64,000 nt of DNA from Portunus trituberculatus (GCF_017591435.1 NC_059300.1:14265960-14329959), one strand, 5' to 3'. Shown: positions 13,246-25,661, numbered from the stretch's first letter. Numbers and translations are program-made. The notes: a model not told the origin generated them from the sequence alone.

Positions 13246-13345
13246 GGTGTCGCTGTGGCACAGAAGGTGCTGTAGGAGGCACAAAAGGTGCTGTAGGAGG
13301 CACAGAAGGTGCTGTAGGGTGGGCGCAGAAGGCGCTCAAGGGTGG
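13246..13345. repeat. Second leader minisatellite, about 21-bp unit
   Basis: Tandem copies of CACAGAAGGTGCTGTAGGAG and derivatives (CGCAGAAGGCGC). It is part of the same gypsy-2 leader. Confidence 0.85.
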
Positions 13346-13600
13346 GCGCAGAAGGCGCAGCAGGGAAGGGGGAAGGAGCACAAAGGTGCTAGGAGGGGGG
13401 GTATAGTTAACCCTTACTATGCCTAAGGCATAATATTTCTCCCGGCCTAACCGTCAACTCCACGAACACCACATATGGAGGTGGAGCTTTTTCAGGTAGG
13501 AGCCCTCCAACGGATACCCCAGGCGGAGCTGGCGTAGGTCTTTGGGCTAGGAGACAGTGGCTCTTATACAGCCACGGTTCCTTCCTCTTAGCTAGCTCAT

Positions 13601-13610
13601 GGGGTCACCA
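13601..13610 (-). other. gypsy-2 primer-binding site, tRNA-Trp type
   Basis: On the minus strand TGGTGACCCC follows the 5' LTR after 2 bp. Ten bases are complementary to the 3' end of animal tRNA-Trp (GGGGTCACCA), the primer known for CsRn1-type elements. Confidence 0.75.
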
Positions 13611-13612
13611 TT

Positions 13613-14005
13613 TGTTGGTATAGAAAGAGTACCAACTATTGGAGCTAAGGCTAATTGAGGAAACTGAATTAAAAGCATTCAGTGGAGGGTTACTTTTATT
13701 ACAAAAATATTTGGGTACACATATAAATAATATTTACAATAGGGATTTTAATAAGTTTGTATGCGATTGTGTATGTATGAATGTATGTATGAATGAGTGA
13801 ATGTGTGTGAATGTGTAGTGTTTTGTGTTGTATATTATACAAATATAAATAAAATGAATAATACAATAATAAGAGAGTAAGACAAATATATTTAAAAAAA
13901 AAGTAAATAATAAATTAGTATGCCATGAAATGTGAGACAGGAGATGTATGGTGATAACAGAAAATGCAATGATTGTAGGGCAGACTTAAGTAAACGGCCG
14001 CTACA
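13613..14005 (-). repeat. gypsy-2 5' LTR
   Basis: 393 bp, partner of 8603-8995. Target duplication ACTT follows at 14006-14009. Confidence 0.95.
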
Positions 14006-14009
14006 ACTT

Positions 14010-15181
14010 CAATTACTCAAGTGTCAAATTTTTCCATTGCTGAATTAGTCAGTGCTCAGAAAAGTGATCCTACCTTGTCTAAAGTCAACCAGTGTTTACA
14101 GTTTGATGATCAATCTGTTTTGCCAAAATTGCCTATTCCCTTGTCTGAATTTAGCTTACAAGATGACATCTTGCTACGTAAAGTAATGATTGATGATCAA
14201 CTAGTGACTCAACTTGTCATTCCAGATAGTTTGATTCCGACAGTACTGTCTGTTATCCATGATCTCCCTCACGCAGGTCATCTTGGTCGTGATAAGTCCA
14301 TTGCAATGGCACGTACTAAGTATTATTGGCCAAATATGTCACGAGACATCACTAATCATGTTTCTCAGTGTGTTGGTTGTGCTCTCAATAAAGGAAATAC
14401 CAAGACTGCTCCTATTCAAGAGTATCCTACTCCCGCATGTCCGTTTGAGACAGTAGCGATTGATTTGTTACAGCTCCCTCGTAGCACACAAGGCTCTGTG
14501 TATGTCCTAGTATGCGTAGATCATTTCAGCCGATACACAGTACTCATTCCTTTGCCTAACAAATCTGCTTCTAGCATTGCACATGCTTTTGTTTCTCATT
14601 TTATTTGCCCTTACACTACTCCTTCAGTATTACTTAGTGATAATGGTGCAGAATTTAAAAATGAAGTGCTTCAGAAAATTTGTCAACAATTTCACATTAC
14701 TCAAACTTTCATCACTGCCTACCATCCTGCTTCCAATGGATTGGTAGAGAGAACTAATCGTAAAATTCTTACCATTTTGAGACATTTAGTGGGTAAATTT
14801 CATGAATCTTGGCAAGATTGGCTCCCTCATGTGAATGCTTGTATAAATGCCACTATCAATTCATCTACTGGTAAAACTCCACATTCTATTGTATTTGGAC
14901 ATGATAAATGTTTCCCCTTTGACATGTTAGAGAAACCGCGTTTACCAGTATATTCTGTTGATGACTATGTTCAAAACCAAGCACGAGCTATGCAAATTAT
15001 TCATGATAAAGTGCGTAGTACTCTCCAGTTGTCACGTACTCAAATGACTCAACGTCAACATGCAAAAGCTACTCCTGTCTCCTTTGACATTAATGATGTA
15101 GTATTTAAATCTGCACCTGAACGACAGTCAAAATTAAACACTAAATTTTCAGGTCCCTTTTTTTTATCCAAGAAAAATTAA
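14010..15181 (+). pseudogene. gypsy-1 integrase
   Basis: The frame is open from the gypsy-2 insertion point to 15181. It contains the HHCC zinc region (HDLPHAGHLG...CVGCALNKG, about 14260-14395) and the catalytic D,D,E core (VAIDLLQL, LLSDNGAEFKN, NGLVERTNRKI). The C-terminal end stops at FLSKKN. In frame it continues the RNase H part at 8342-8602 once gypsy-2 is ignored, so the integrase was intact when gypsy-2 landed beside it. Confidence 0.92.
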
Positions 15182-15605
15182 CTGGAAATAAATTCAAAAT
15201 TTTTTTATCCTTCTGCTCAGATGTCAGAAGGTGTCCATGCAGACAGACTTCCACCTGTCTCGTCTAGCTCTGTGTCCTCTGTGTACTTCTTTACCTTCTT
15301 CGTCCTCGTACAATCTGCGTTCCAGAGCTAACTCCATATAGATAATTTTTGTATGATGATTAGCTACATATGTAGTTCAAATGACAGTGATTTACATTTT
15401 GTATTTAATTGTGTAATTTTTTTCATGTACCATGATGATTTATTTTTTATGTACCATGATGATTTTATGTCCCATGATGATTATATGTCAAAATATTCTT
15501 GATGAAGCTCATGATTACATGTAAAAATTTTTTGATAAAGTGTATGCTTACATGATAATATATTTTTTTTTGATGATGATTAAATATTTATCAGCAGCTG
15601 ATATC

Positions 15606-15680
<75 letters not shown>

Positions 15681-16167
15681 TTCTTTCCATTGTGTAATGT
15701 TTCCGGGGGATGCCTTGAGAACTTACTATAAGAACTTACTGTGTGCCATATTTTATATTCTTATTAATTCTATTTAGTGATAAGTGATTACAGACCTTAT
15801 AAACATAACTCATAATTTTGTGAGTCATGTAACGAAAATTAATGAAGTGAAAACTTGAAAATTAATGAAAATAATGAATTTTGTGATTGATATGAAAATT
15901 TGAAAATTAATAAAAAGATTTTATATTCTTATGAGTGATGTAATGAAAATTAGTGAAAGAAGTAATATTTTTGAAAGTGATCAGATGACAATTACTAATA
16001 TGACCATGTTTTTTGTGAAAAATGAACATTCCAGTGTTGACCTCAATTTTTTTTTTCAGATGAACTCTTATTTTATAGTGTTTATTATTATTATTATTAC
16101 TTTTATTATGATTATCACCTTCAGTGCGGGGTCGCACTGTTGTGCGTGCCCGAGCCATATATTAGCA
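15182..16167 (+). other. gypsy-1 3' region, AT-rich
   Basis: No gene. It holds a short imperfect tandem repeat of (TACC)ATGATGATT at 15349-15490, a (TA)n tract at 15612-15676 and GAAAATTAATGAAAAT-like repeats near 15830-15960. No clear polypurine tract is seen before 16168, so the 3' LTR may start earlier than given. Confidence 0.6.
15612..15676. repeat. (TA)n microsatellite
   Basis: TA tract in the gypsy-1 3' region. Confidence 0.95.
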
Positions 16168-16376
16168 TGTCCTTTGTTTTTCCCATACTCCCTTTCTGTC
16201 TGACGTCACGTCTTTCCCCTCAGTCCTCACTTTCCGCTGCCAGAGGCTGTCACGCTACGCCTCCTGCCTCTCGTTTCGCTCGGTTTACACTTGTTGTGTA
16301 TTGTCCTACCATAAATACACTTTCATAATGGACTCAGGTGTCTCCATGCTACCACTGTTTTACGACAACTACCACA
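16168..16376 (+). repeat. gypsy-1 3' LTR
   Basis: About 209 bp matching 1536-1743 with roughly 7% differences, including a scrambled GC-rich stretch near 16226-16250. The CRE-like octamer is retained. Confidence 0.85.
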
Positions 16377-16565
16377 ATAAAGTGTATGACGACGGCGACG
16401 ACAACAACAACACTAACAATATTGACGTAGTAAATGAATGTTGAGGATATCTTGAGCAACATCATTGATGTTTTTAATTATATCAGTTTCTACTTGCAAG
16501 CGGTCCAAGCTTCCTCAATTTCACCGCCCTATTTGTATTTCCTGAGTGAGACCCTCCCCGTCCAC

Positions 16566-16566
<1 letters not shown>

Positions 16567-16638
<72 letters not shown>
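16567..16638. repeat. (AC)n microsatellite
   Basis: 36 AC units followed by an AAAT-rich stretch. Copy 2 at 25626-25659 is much shorter. Confidence 0.95.
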
Positions 16639-16640
<2 letters not shown>

Positions 16641-18388
16641 TAAATAAATAAATAGATAAATAAATAAGAATAAACAAATGAATAAGAAAATAAAAAATAA
16701 AAATATAAAAATAATAAATATATAAATAAAATAAAATATCAATAAATAGATAAATGAATAAATAAATAAATATAAATAAAATGAAAATAAAAAGAATGAA
16801 TGAAAAAATATAACAAAATAACCAAAAAATCAAATAGATTTGGCTGCATCATGCAACTATTTTTGTATGGCCGTGAGTGGAAGCAAACAGAAATGCCACA
16901 ACTCACCACTCCCCAGCCAGCCACTCCTTAACACGAGGTGACCTGGAACAACAATTAAACAGTAATTAATGCCAAATAAAATGAATTTTTATAATGTAAA
17001 TATTGCCATTATGGTTCTCAATAGAGTTTCAAATAGCTTTGCTGGCGCAATTCAAAACCGCAAGATAAAATCAGAATAAAAACATAGCCACGTTTCGATG
17101 TGTCTTTGAGACTGTGAAGACACAAGAAGGAAGCATGTGAGCTTTCTCTGCCAGATATGGATATATAGTTTACCTGTCTTTGCTCTTTGCTCTTACTTTA
17201 TTTTTGATTGATTGATTTATTGATTTTATTAGCAACACAATTAGCTTTTGAAGTACATGATTTTAGTTGATCAATATTTATGATTTCCAAGAACGTTATC
17301 GAATCTTTCACAATGGCGGTTTTGATAACAAATCAACGATCCTTTTCCTTTCCTTCTATAGCAGAACAGAACTCCAGCTTCCATCTGTGTTACCACAGTA
17401 TATTCTGTTGCAGACAACCAACACAAGATAGATATAGAAGATTTTTCAGATTAGCAATATCAGCTCATTCTTTCTTGTTTACTCACATTTCATGCAATGT
17501 TTCGATGTTTTTATCGTCACTAGTTAAAAATAAAATATTAACGTGACTGCTGAAATTTACAATATTCGCTACTTACAGAAAACAAAAAATATTTATGGGA
17601 GACATTTGAAAAATGGAGGCTGATTTAAAACTACCTCGTCTAATTCACGCCTGAGGATAGTAAAACATGTATCTGCAATGGCGTAACCCTGCAATAGGAT
17701 GGAAGAGAAATGGTGAAATAAAAAAGAAACTGACAGTAAACTGATAATGGTAATGTATTGCATACAATGAATTATGATGCGTTGTATCTTATATACCTAC
17801 ATAAATATCCAATGATGCTGTACATAATCAAGTGTTGAAATTTTATGTTTATATTACAATAGAATAGAAAAGATTTAAAATAAGATGAAATGTAAGATAA
17901 TATTAGGAATTCATGAATTTTATTGTAATAGAGAAGACTTGTTGGGACGACAGGCAGTAGCTGACCAAGCCATGTATTAAGAATTTTGGTGGATGGAAAT
18001 AGACCTTCCTTAGTTGAAAAACAAAGACTGAATGCATGAATAATAGAGTGAAAGGGACATGAAATATTTTGGCACTTTCGTCACCGCTAGCCGTAACGCT
18101 CCTCCGCAAATTGTTTTGTTTAATATAGAACGATAAGAATTATTCTTTGTTCAGACCGTTAGGAATGGACACCCCATTGGTACAGGAGACAATGCATGTC
18201 ATACTTAGACAGTCCCGTGAATGGCCAGTTACTTCCGGTCGACGCTATAACTATGTTAATGACGTCGACACTATACGGTTCCATGGTAGAATCTCGTCAG
18301 TCAAAAGAACAGAATACCACCATGTACTGTACAGTTCAGACCCTGTAACGAGAAAAGATTTGTCGTGAAAAAGGGAGAAGCACTATGA

Positions 18389-18391
<3 letters not shown>

Positions 18392-18456
<65 letters not shown>
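18392..18456. repeat. (TA)n left of hairpin
   Basis: TA tract directly left of the hairpin at 18463. Confidence 0.95.
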
Positions 18457-18458
<2 letters not shown>

Positions 18459-18462
18459 TCTT

Positions 18463-18556
18463 GTAGTCATACGAGGTTGAAAGCTATAGCAATTTCTCCT
18501 TTATTGATTTTCTTATGTAAATAAAGGAGAAATTGCTTTCAACCTCGTATGCCTAC
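18463..18556. repeat. TA-embedded hairpin (foldback) unit
   Basis: Arms of about 35 bp (CATACGAGGTTGAAAGC... and its complement ...GCTTTCAACCTCGTATG) surround a 17-bp loop containing GATTTTCTTATG. A 6-base bulge sits in the left arm. (TA)n lies on both sides. The same hairpin occurs at 32037-32135, and a flipped, truncated form at 32787-32856. A small Tc1/mariner-type foldback element inserted at TA is a reasonable guess. Confidence 0.75.
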
Positions 18557-18572
18557 AAGGGAATATCTTGCC

Positions 18573-18576
<4 letters not shown>

Positions 18577-18644
<68 letters not shown>
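18577..18644. repeat. (TA)n right of hairpin
   Basis: TA tract right of the hairpin. Confidence 0.95.
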
Positions 18645-18654
<10 letters not shown>

Positions 18655-18784
18655 TACATAATGTAATTTCTTATGTGTTTTTGAGAATTTTGCCAAGCAA
18701 CCAACACAAAGATGGCCAGCACAGCCAGCTGGTCCCACTGAAGGCAGGCGCAGTCATCACGTTTGGGAAGTGATTGTTTTGCCA

Positions 18785-18908
<124 letters not shown>

Positions 18909-19152
18909 GTTTAATAGTTTTTTGAGGCAACTTTTCTATAACATTTTACATATTTATGGAAGTGCATCAGATCCTCCAGTGGCCATCGTCTTCCATCGTC
19001 TACTACACAAATTGATATTGAAATTCACGAACTGTTATTAAAGTTCAAGGCCTTCACTTTCTTTGATAACTTTCCTTTCTCCATCCTCAATTGTTTATAT
19101 ATCTATTTATTTACACATTTATCTAGAAATCTTTATACTATTTATCAATATA

Positions 19153-19155
<3 letters not shown>

Positions 19156-19236
<81 letters not shown>
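19156..19236 (+). repeat. (CT)n microsatellite
   Basis: CT tract at the seam between repeat U and the integrase-OTU element. Confidence 0.95.
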
Positions 19237-19239
<3 letters not shown>

Positions 19240-19339
19240 TCCTCATGTCCTGTCTTCTTTCCACTCCTTTCCTCCTCTTATTCCCTCCCTCCCTCCCTAT
19301 AATTCTTCATCCGTCCCTTTTTAATATATTTCCACCCCC

Positions 19340-20182
19340 TCCCCAGCTGCTGTTACGAGTCCTCTCAAGAAAGACTGAACTACAACGAGCAATTCAATGT
19401 GCACACGAAGGCCTTGGTACCAGTATTGAAAGTAAGAGTGGACATCGGGGAATAACGGCAATGACGAATGTTCTAAACCGAAAATTTTATTGGCGTACAA
19501 TGGATGCTGATATCAAAGAATATTGCAAGCAGTGTCAGATGTGTCAAAGTCAATCCCAAGTGGAGGCAAGAGAAACCTCCCTTACAGAAAGTACCTGTCC
19601 CAAAAGCTGTGATGCAACAGATTGGAGTCGACATTGCTTCACTTCCTGAGTGTTATGGATATCATTACTTTATCTTTGCAGTAGATTATTTTTCCAAATG
19701 GACTGAAGGGGAGCCCTTGAAAGATAAGACAGCAGCTTCTGTGGCCAACTTCTTATTCAAGGTAATATGTCATCATTCTTGTGTCAAAATTCAAATCAAT
19801 GACCAAGGAAGAGAGTTTGTAAACTCTATTTTTACAGAGTTACATCGCCTCACTGGAGTCCATCAACGAGTGACAAGTGCTTATCATCCACAAGCAAACG
19901 ACCTTGACGAAAAACAGTATGGGACCATCAAGAAAAAGCTTCTCAAGATTTTACAAGGAAAACCTGATGGACGGTCTAGATGCCTTGAGCCACTGCTATT
20001 TGCTCTTCGTACAACTGTACATCGATCAACAAAGATGACACCATTTTTCCTAATGTATGGAAGACAGCCAACATTGCTTGTAGATATTGCCAACCTTTTA
20101 GATAGTGATGATACTACTGATGACAACTCCAATTCTATTCATGAAGATGATAGCAACTCTGATGATGATATCTGAGAGTTTG
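19340..20182 (+). pseudogene. Ginger/KRBA2-like integrase, right part
   Basis: The frame from about 19345 has an HHCC-like zinc region (QCAHEGLGT...CKQCQMCQ), then a frameshift near 19560. The core follows with IGVDIASLPECYGYHYFIFA (first Asp), INDQGREFVN (second Asp) and a Glu in ANDLDEKQYGTIKKKL. The familiar NGLVE context is altered. Next come the FALRTTVHRSTKMTPFFLMY segment and an acidic Asp/Ser tail. This resembles integrases of Ginger-type DNA transposons and the domesticated KRBA2/GIN1 class more than LTR-element pol: no RT lies upstream. A pyrimidine tract plus CAG just before 19350 looks like a splice acceptor, but this is unproven. The N-terminal part of the family is found at 43100 and 52765. 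Confidence 0.8.
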
Positions 20183-20193
20183 ATGAAGATGAA

Positions 20194-20616
20194 GTGATGA
20201 AAGTGATGGAAGGAAGGATGAAGATTAGGGAAAAGGCACATGATGCAGCTCATAACAATATCAAACTTGCTATTACTGGGGCGCAGTCATCGCACATCAC
20301 AATTAGGAAGGTTATCGTTAACCATATGACGACAAAAACAGAGGAGTTGAAAAGCCATGTGCAACACGCTGAAGAACATCTGGGCAAAATGACAACGACC
20401 AGTGAATGGGCAACAGATGCTGAGCTATTTGCAGCGGCTTTACTACTTCAAACAGACATAATGCTGTGGTTGCAGAGAGGAGATTGGGCCCTGTTTGGAC
20501 GAAATGCCTTGGAAAGGTCATTTAGTCTCAGCGATTCGGACTTTTATGAGAAACGTGTTATTTACCTGCAACATACCAACAGTAAGCATTTTGATTATGT
20601 CAAAGGAATTATGTAG
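20194..20616 (+). pseudogene. Integrase C-terminal linker with OTU-like protease end
   Basis: Residues 1-60 form a charged helical linker like that following such integrases. From about residue 75 the sequence resembles the second half of an OTU-type cysteine protease: EWATDAELFAAALLLQTDIM, and then IYLQHTNSKHFDYV with the His expected in the catalytic dyad. The Cys-containing N-terminal half of OTU is absent. A stop separates it from the upstream frame at 20173. Pairing of this integrase type with OTU sequence is what I would expect of a transposon-borne protein, but the protease assignment is by eye. Confidence 0.6.
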
Positions 20617-20621
20617 ATACC

Positions 20622-20700
20622 GTATGGGAGTATTTATTCCACGGGGACCAGTCAATATTCCATATGATATATGTACTGGGGAGTCCATATATTATATGGA
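20622..20700 (+). repeat. Ginger-like right terminus, first copy
   Basis: GGGAGTA/GGGGAGT-type motifs (GGGAGTATTTATTCC, ACTGGGGAGTCCATATATT) follow the ORF stop. They are the inverse of the ACTCCC/TACTCCC motifs upstream of the family's N-terminal ORF at 42812-42930. Confidence 0.6.
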
Positions 20701-22840
20701 ATAATTGATTGATTGATTGAATGATTTGCCAAATATAACAAGTCTTGAAATGTACATTCATTAATACATTTTTTGTGGCTTTAGTCCGCTGAGCACCAGC
20801 TTCCTTAGCGGACAGAAAATATCATTCACATACGAACTGTAGTTAGAGCGGCAATACATTGGCTAATGACAATAATACTTCTACTTAATATCTTAATAAT
20901 TTCCCTAATTTGTAGTTAGGACATAACATTGAATATGATTTATCTAAGATTACGTTACAACGTGATATCTATTGTTAAACATAATATACACAACAAACAT
21001 GCTAATACATCAACTTTATAAGTTATGTAAGTAGCTTTTAACCTTATTTTTAAATACATTGATATTGTTAATAGATTTTAAATCAGTTGGCAATTCATTC
21101 CAACATTGTGGTCCGACTCAGTGTATAGAATATTTGTATAATGTTTTACGTGGTTATGGAGAAACTAAATTTATGTTGTTACCTCTTGTACCTCGAGCAT
21201 GGTGAAAAACAGTAAATATATTTGAATTCAAATCCCTATTATGTATATCATTAAATATACAAAGTAACAAAAAATACTTCTTAACTAAATCAAATTAAAG
21301 CAACTATAACTCAGAAAATAATTAATCAGTTGAATCATATATCCCTTTATAACACATTGCTCTAATAATCTTCTTTTGAGATATAAAAACATCTTTGATG
21401 ATTGTTGGCCAGGAACATCCCCAAATTGCAACACAATAGGTGATAAAGGATAACAAAGGGAATAGTAAATACATCGCAGTGCTTCAGTAGTTAAATTTCA
21501 TCTACTGTTATATATAATTCCACGATTTTAATAAATTTATGCAAACAGACTGTATATGCTTTTTCCAGCTTGATGACACCCAAAAATTTTGTCTGAGAAA
21601 CCCTTTCTATTTCTCTCCCTCGCAAAAATATTGGTTCAAAATTACTAGAAACAGAACGACTCTGAAACAATATGAACTTAGTTTTCTTTATGTTAATAGT
21701 TAAGTAATTTGCCAACACCCATTTTGAAATTTTTTTCTAATTCAGTATTCACTTTTACATGTAAATTATCTAGAGAATTGTCTGTCATAAGTAAATTAGT
21801 GTCATCTGCAAATAATACAAAGTTTAATTTGTCACTTGCTGCAATATCATTATTTATATAAACTAGGAACAGCAATGGTCCCAAGATTGACCCTTGTGGC
21901 ACACCTTTACTTATATTTTCCATTGATGAAAATTGCCATTGCAATATACAGTCTGCTTTCTGTCTGCCAAATAGCATGAAAATTTCAGCACAACACCTCA
22001 AATACTAATATTTTCCAGTTTACCTAATAGTATACTGTGGTTAAGTGAATCAAAAGCCTTAGTTAAGTCAAGAAATATTCCAATAACATGAAGTATACTT
22101 TACAGGCTCTTTAATACTTTTGTTGTAAATTGCAGTGTTGCTTTTTCGGTTGATCTGTTTCTACGGAACTGAAATTGGTTATCAGAGAGTAAATTAAAAT
22201 CTTCCAGATAGTTAGTAAGTCTTGTTACAATTGCTTTTTCAAACACTTTGCTTAGTGAGGGTAGACAAGATATTGGTCTGTAATTATTGTCATCATCTTT
22301 AGCACTAGATTTATGAACAGGTATTACTTTTCCTATTTTCAGTTTATTGGGGAAATATCCTTGTTTGAAACATAAATTGATTATATGAGCAAGTGGAATA
22401 TCAATATAATGGGCAGTATGTTGGAGAATGTAAGGTGGAATTTCATCATAACCTGCTGCTGTGTTCTTTAAGGTCTTTAGATACTGTTGCACTTCTGAAG
22501 TGATAACAGGATAGAGATATAGAAAAAAATTAGTCGAATTACCAATGAAATCCCTGTAAATATTTTGCTAATTGTTAGTTTCGGGTAAAGTTATAGAACT
22601 TTTTAAGAAGTGATTATTAAAAACAGTTGCTATACTTTCATTAAAAATTTTAAGCTGATTTTTCTTATTATTACCACCACGTTTCCTTTTAAGTACTAGG
22701 TTAATGATTTTCCAGGTGGATTTTATATTACCTTGAGACAGCTTAAGCTGACCCTGGTAGTACTTGATTTTTGCATACCGTAAAAGCGATACAAGGTTAT
22801 TTCTGTAAGTTCTATACCTCTGACCATACGTTAAAGGCCA
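20701..22840 (-). pseudogene. LINE-E: CR1/Jockey-superfamily reverse transcriptase relic
   Basis: Minus strand. RT fingers lie at 22492-22100 (NNYRPISCLPSLSKVFEKAI), palm at 22001-21693 (SKGVPQGSILGPLLFLVYIN and FADDTNLLM), then MLANYLTINIKKTKFILFQS at 21718. Decayed thumb and C-terminal sequence run to about 21050. The catalytic Asp pair is present. Frame changes occur near 22095 and 21700, and many stops follow. There is no endonuclease, so the copy is 5'-truncated near 22840. The 3' end is (AATC)n near 20705-20720 rather than poly(A), as in CR1-like elements. Confidence 0.85.
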
Positions 22841-22846
22841 TTACGA

Positions 22847-22915
22847 TGCGGGAGTACATTTATCATATGGAATTTCCACTGGGGAGTATTTTCTTATGGG
22901 AGTCCATATTTCATA
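22847..22915 (+). repeat. Ginger-like right terminus, second copy
   Basis: GGGAGTACATTTATCATATG and the next four bases are the reverse complement of 42878-42901 with one mismatch. A second block, ACTGGGGAGTATTTTCTTAT, follows. It lies on the far side of LINE-E from the first terminus. Confidence 0.65.
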
Positions 22916-23686
22916 GCACACCGGAATGGATATGAAGCCATCCCAACTTCGTTCCGCTAATCTCGGGAAGGTTCCAGCTATCTGGAGCGGATGTTCTTCC
23001 TTCCGCGTATCATAGGCCACTGTGATAATCCCCTTCAGATGTCAGCCCCTAAACAGGGCTGGAGCGCCTGAATTTTTACGTGATCCTTGGATTATTACAT
23101 TTGTCCCGCTAAAATAAGATTATACTCGAACACGTCTTCGCCTGACGCTACAATAAACCGCATATAGACACTGGCACTGCCAGAAGGTAGCACATCTACT
23201 AACTCAACGCTGGCTTACAACGAACGGGGAAGGAATAAAGGCTAAAATGAGATAAGATATCATAATAAAGGATAACAGCACCATGCAAAGAACGGTGTTC
23301 AAAGGACAGTCTTCCGGGTCTCCTGTGAAGGATACATTCCACACTGCAGGCCTATCATTTCGCCTTATAAAGCTGGAATGCTCAGTTATATGCTTTACGT
23401 TTCCTGTTGAGGCACTTTTTGTTCGAGAACTTCAGTCTACAAGGAAGTTATGAGCTCCTGTCTGGCGTCCAATTACTACAATTAGCACCAAGACAAGAAG
23501 CGCCAGGGTCACCAGCCACCTCAAATACTGCTTTGATGAGTGAGTACTTAGCCTCAAGTGTAGCGGCAGTACACTAGAGTGAGTCCACGTGCTACTGTTA
23601 ACACATTCATTGGTGGTTGTTAGTATGCTTTGCTTCCATCACATGCACGGGTACACTGCAAACATCCACAAAAGGTTGTATAACGA

Positions 23687-23690
<4 letters not shown>
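22916..23690. other. Unassigned sequence
   Basis: About 775 bp not repeated elsewhere in the window. No coding frame, RNA fold or transposon terminus is apparent. Confidence 0.5.
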
Positions 23691-23743
<53 letters not shown>

Positions 23744-23751
23744 GCTACCAA

Positions 23752-23799
<48 letters not shown>

Positions 23800-24303
23800 C
23801 ACTACTACTACTACTACTACTGCTGCTACTACTACTACTGCTACTACTACTACTATTGTTTGAACGAACTACTACTACTACTACTGCTACTACTACTACT
23901 ACACTACTACTGCACCACCACTACTACTACTGCTACTACTGCTACTACTACTACTGCTACTGCTGCTGCCACCACCACTACTACTGCTGCCACTACTGCT
24001 GCTGCTGCTGCTACTGCTGCTACTGCTACTACTGCTACTACTACTGCTGCTACTACTGCCACTACTACTACTACTGCTACTACTACTACTACTACTGATA
24101 TTATTGTCACTAATATCAATTTTGTCATTACCACTACTACTATTAGCACAACAACAGTAACAAACAACGGCAGCAACGACAATAAAAACAAGACTGATGA
24201 CAAAAACAACAACAATAACAGTTACTTCTATTACCACAACAACAACAACAACAACGACAACAAACACAACAATTACTAGTACTACTACTTCTATTACTAC
24301 TAC
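23690..24303. repeat. (CTA)n-rich compound trinucleotide array
   Basis: Mostly CTA/ACT triplets with CTG, CCA and CAA interruptions. ORFs of Tyr, Leu, Thr or Val/Ser runs in all frames are repeat translation. Confidence 0.95.
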
Positions 24304-24604
24304 TTTTTTTTTTTTTTACGGTAAGGCCTATAGCGCCTGTAGGCACACGCTGTTCAGCTACCGCCAATTAGTGGCGCAGGCAATTTTATTTATAGTGGTA
24401 CCTATATTAGGGCCCATATCACCGCCCAAGCTCATCTTGAGTGTAACCACCTAGAACCTGGGTATCATGGTGATATGTAGGTAACTTTAAACCACTCGAC
24501 AAATGACAAAGTGTTATAAGGCTGTACGTGGTGGGATTCGTACCTACATGTGGACGTCTGCCCGATCTCACGCTCACCACCTTATCCACTATGCCACCGC
24601 CTCC
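24304..24604 (-). mobile_element. tRNA-derived SINE
   Basis: Minus strand. The head begins GCGGTGGCATAGTGGATAAG with an A-box-like TGGCATAGTGG (about 24580-24597). A B box GGTACGAATCC lies at 24534-24544. A tRNA-unrelated body follows, and the element ends in an A14 tail at 24304-24317. The spacing of the boxes fits an internal RNA polymerase III promoter. It lies inside (CTA)n, so the target duplication is hidden by the repeat. The head does not look like a functional tRNA because it lacks a clean anticodon arm. Confidence 0.85.
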
Positions 24605-25427
<823 letters not shown>

Positions 25428-25429
<2 letters not shown>

Positions 25430-25626
25430 TCATAAAGTATATGACGACAGCGACGACAACAACACTAACAACACTAACAATATTGACGTAGTAAATGAAT
25501 GTTGAGGATATCTTGAGCAACATCATTGATGTTTTTACTTTTATCAGTTTCTACATGCAAGCGGTCCGAGCTTCCTCAATTTCACCGCCCTATTTGTATT
25601 TCCTAAGTGAGACCCTCCCCGTCCAC

Positions 25627-25661
<35 letters not shown>

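Larger units (their letters stand above)
8603..14005 (-). mobile_element. gypsy-2: young CsRn1/Kabuki-type Ty3/gypsy element
   Basis: A 5.4-kb minus-strand element with 393-bp LTRs at both ends (TG...CA), flanked by the 4-bp target duplication ACTT (8599-8602 and 14006-14009). It sits in the RNase H-integrase spacer of gypsy-1, whose frame continues across the two flanks. Three features point to the CsRn1/Kabuki group: a tRNA-Trp-type primer-binding site, a Gag knuckle of CWYH...FG type, and the overall pol sequence. LTR divergence is about 0.8% (3 differences), yet gag-pol carries frameshifts and an internal deletion. Confidence 0.93.

Noticed and set aside
17280..17546. Small ORF repeated at 26281
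   Set aside because: It recurs only with repeat U, has no known domain, and the copy ends in a different tail because of an A-run indel.
18147..18368. 73-residue ORF repeated at 31673
   Set aside because: Mixed composition looks protein-like, but the ORF ends in or beside (TA)n and varies at the end. No family is recognised, so it was left within repeat U.
19250..19352. Intron 3' splice site before the integrase frame
   Set aside because: A pyrimidine tract and CAG are present, but the tract is a CT microsatellite extension and no convincing donor follows the N-terminal pieces at 43300 or 52965.
24534..24604. Functional tRNA gene on the minus strand
   Set aside because: A and B boxes are present, but arms do not pair well and a SINE body with poly(A) follows. 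It is better explained as a tRNA-derived SINE.
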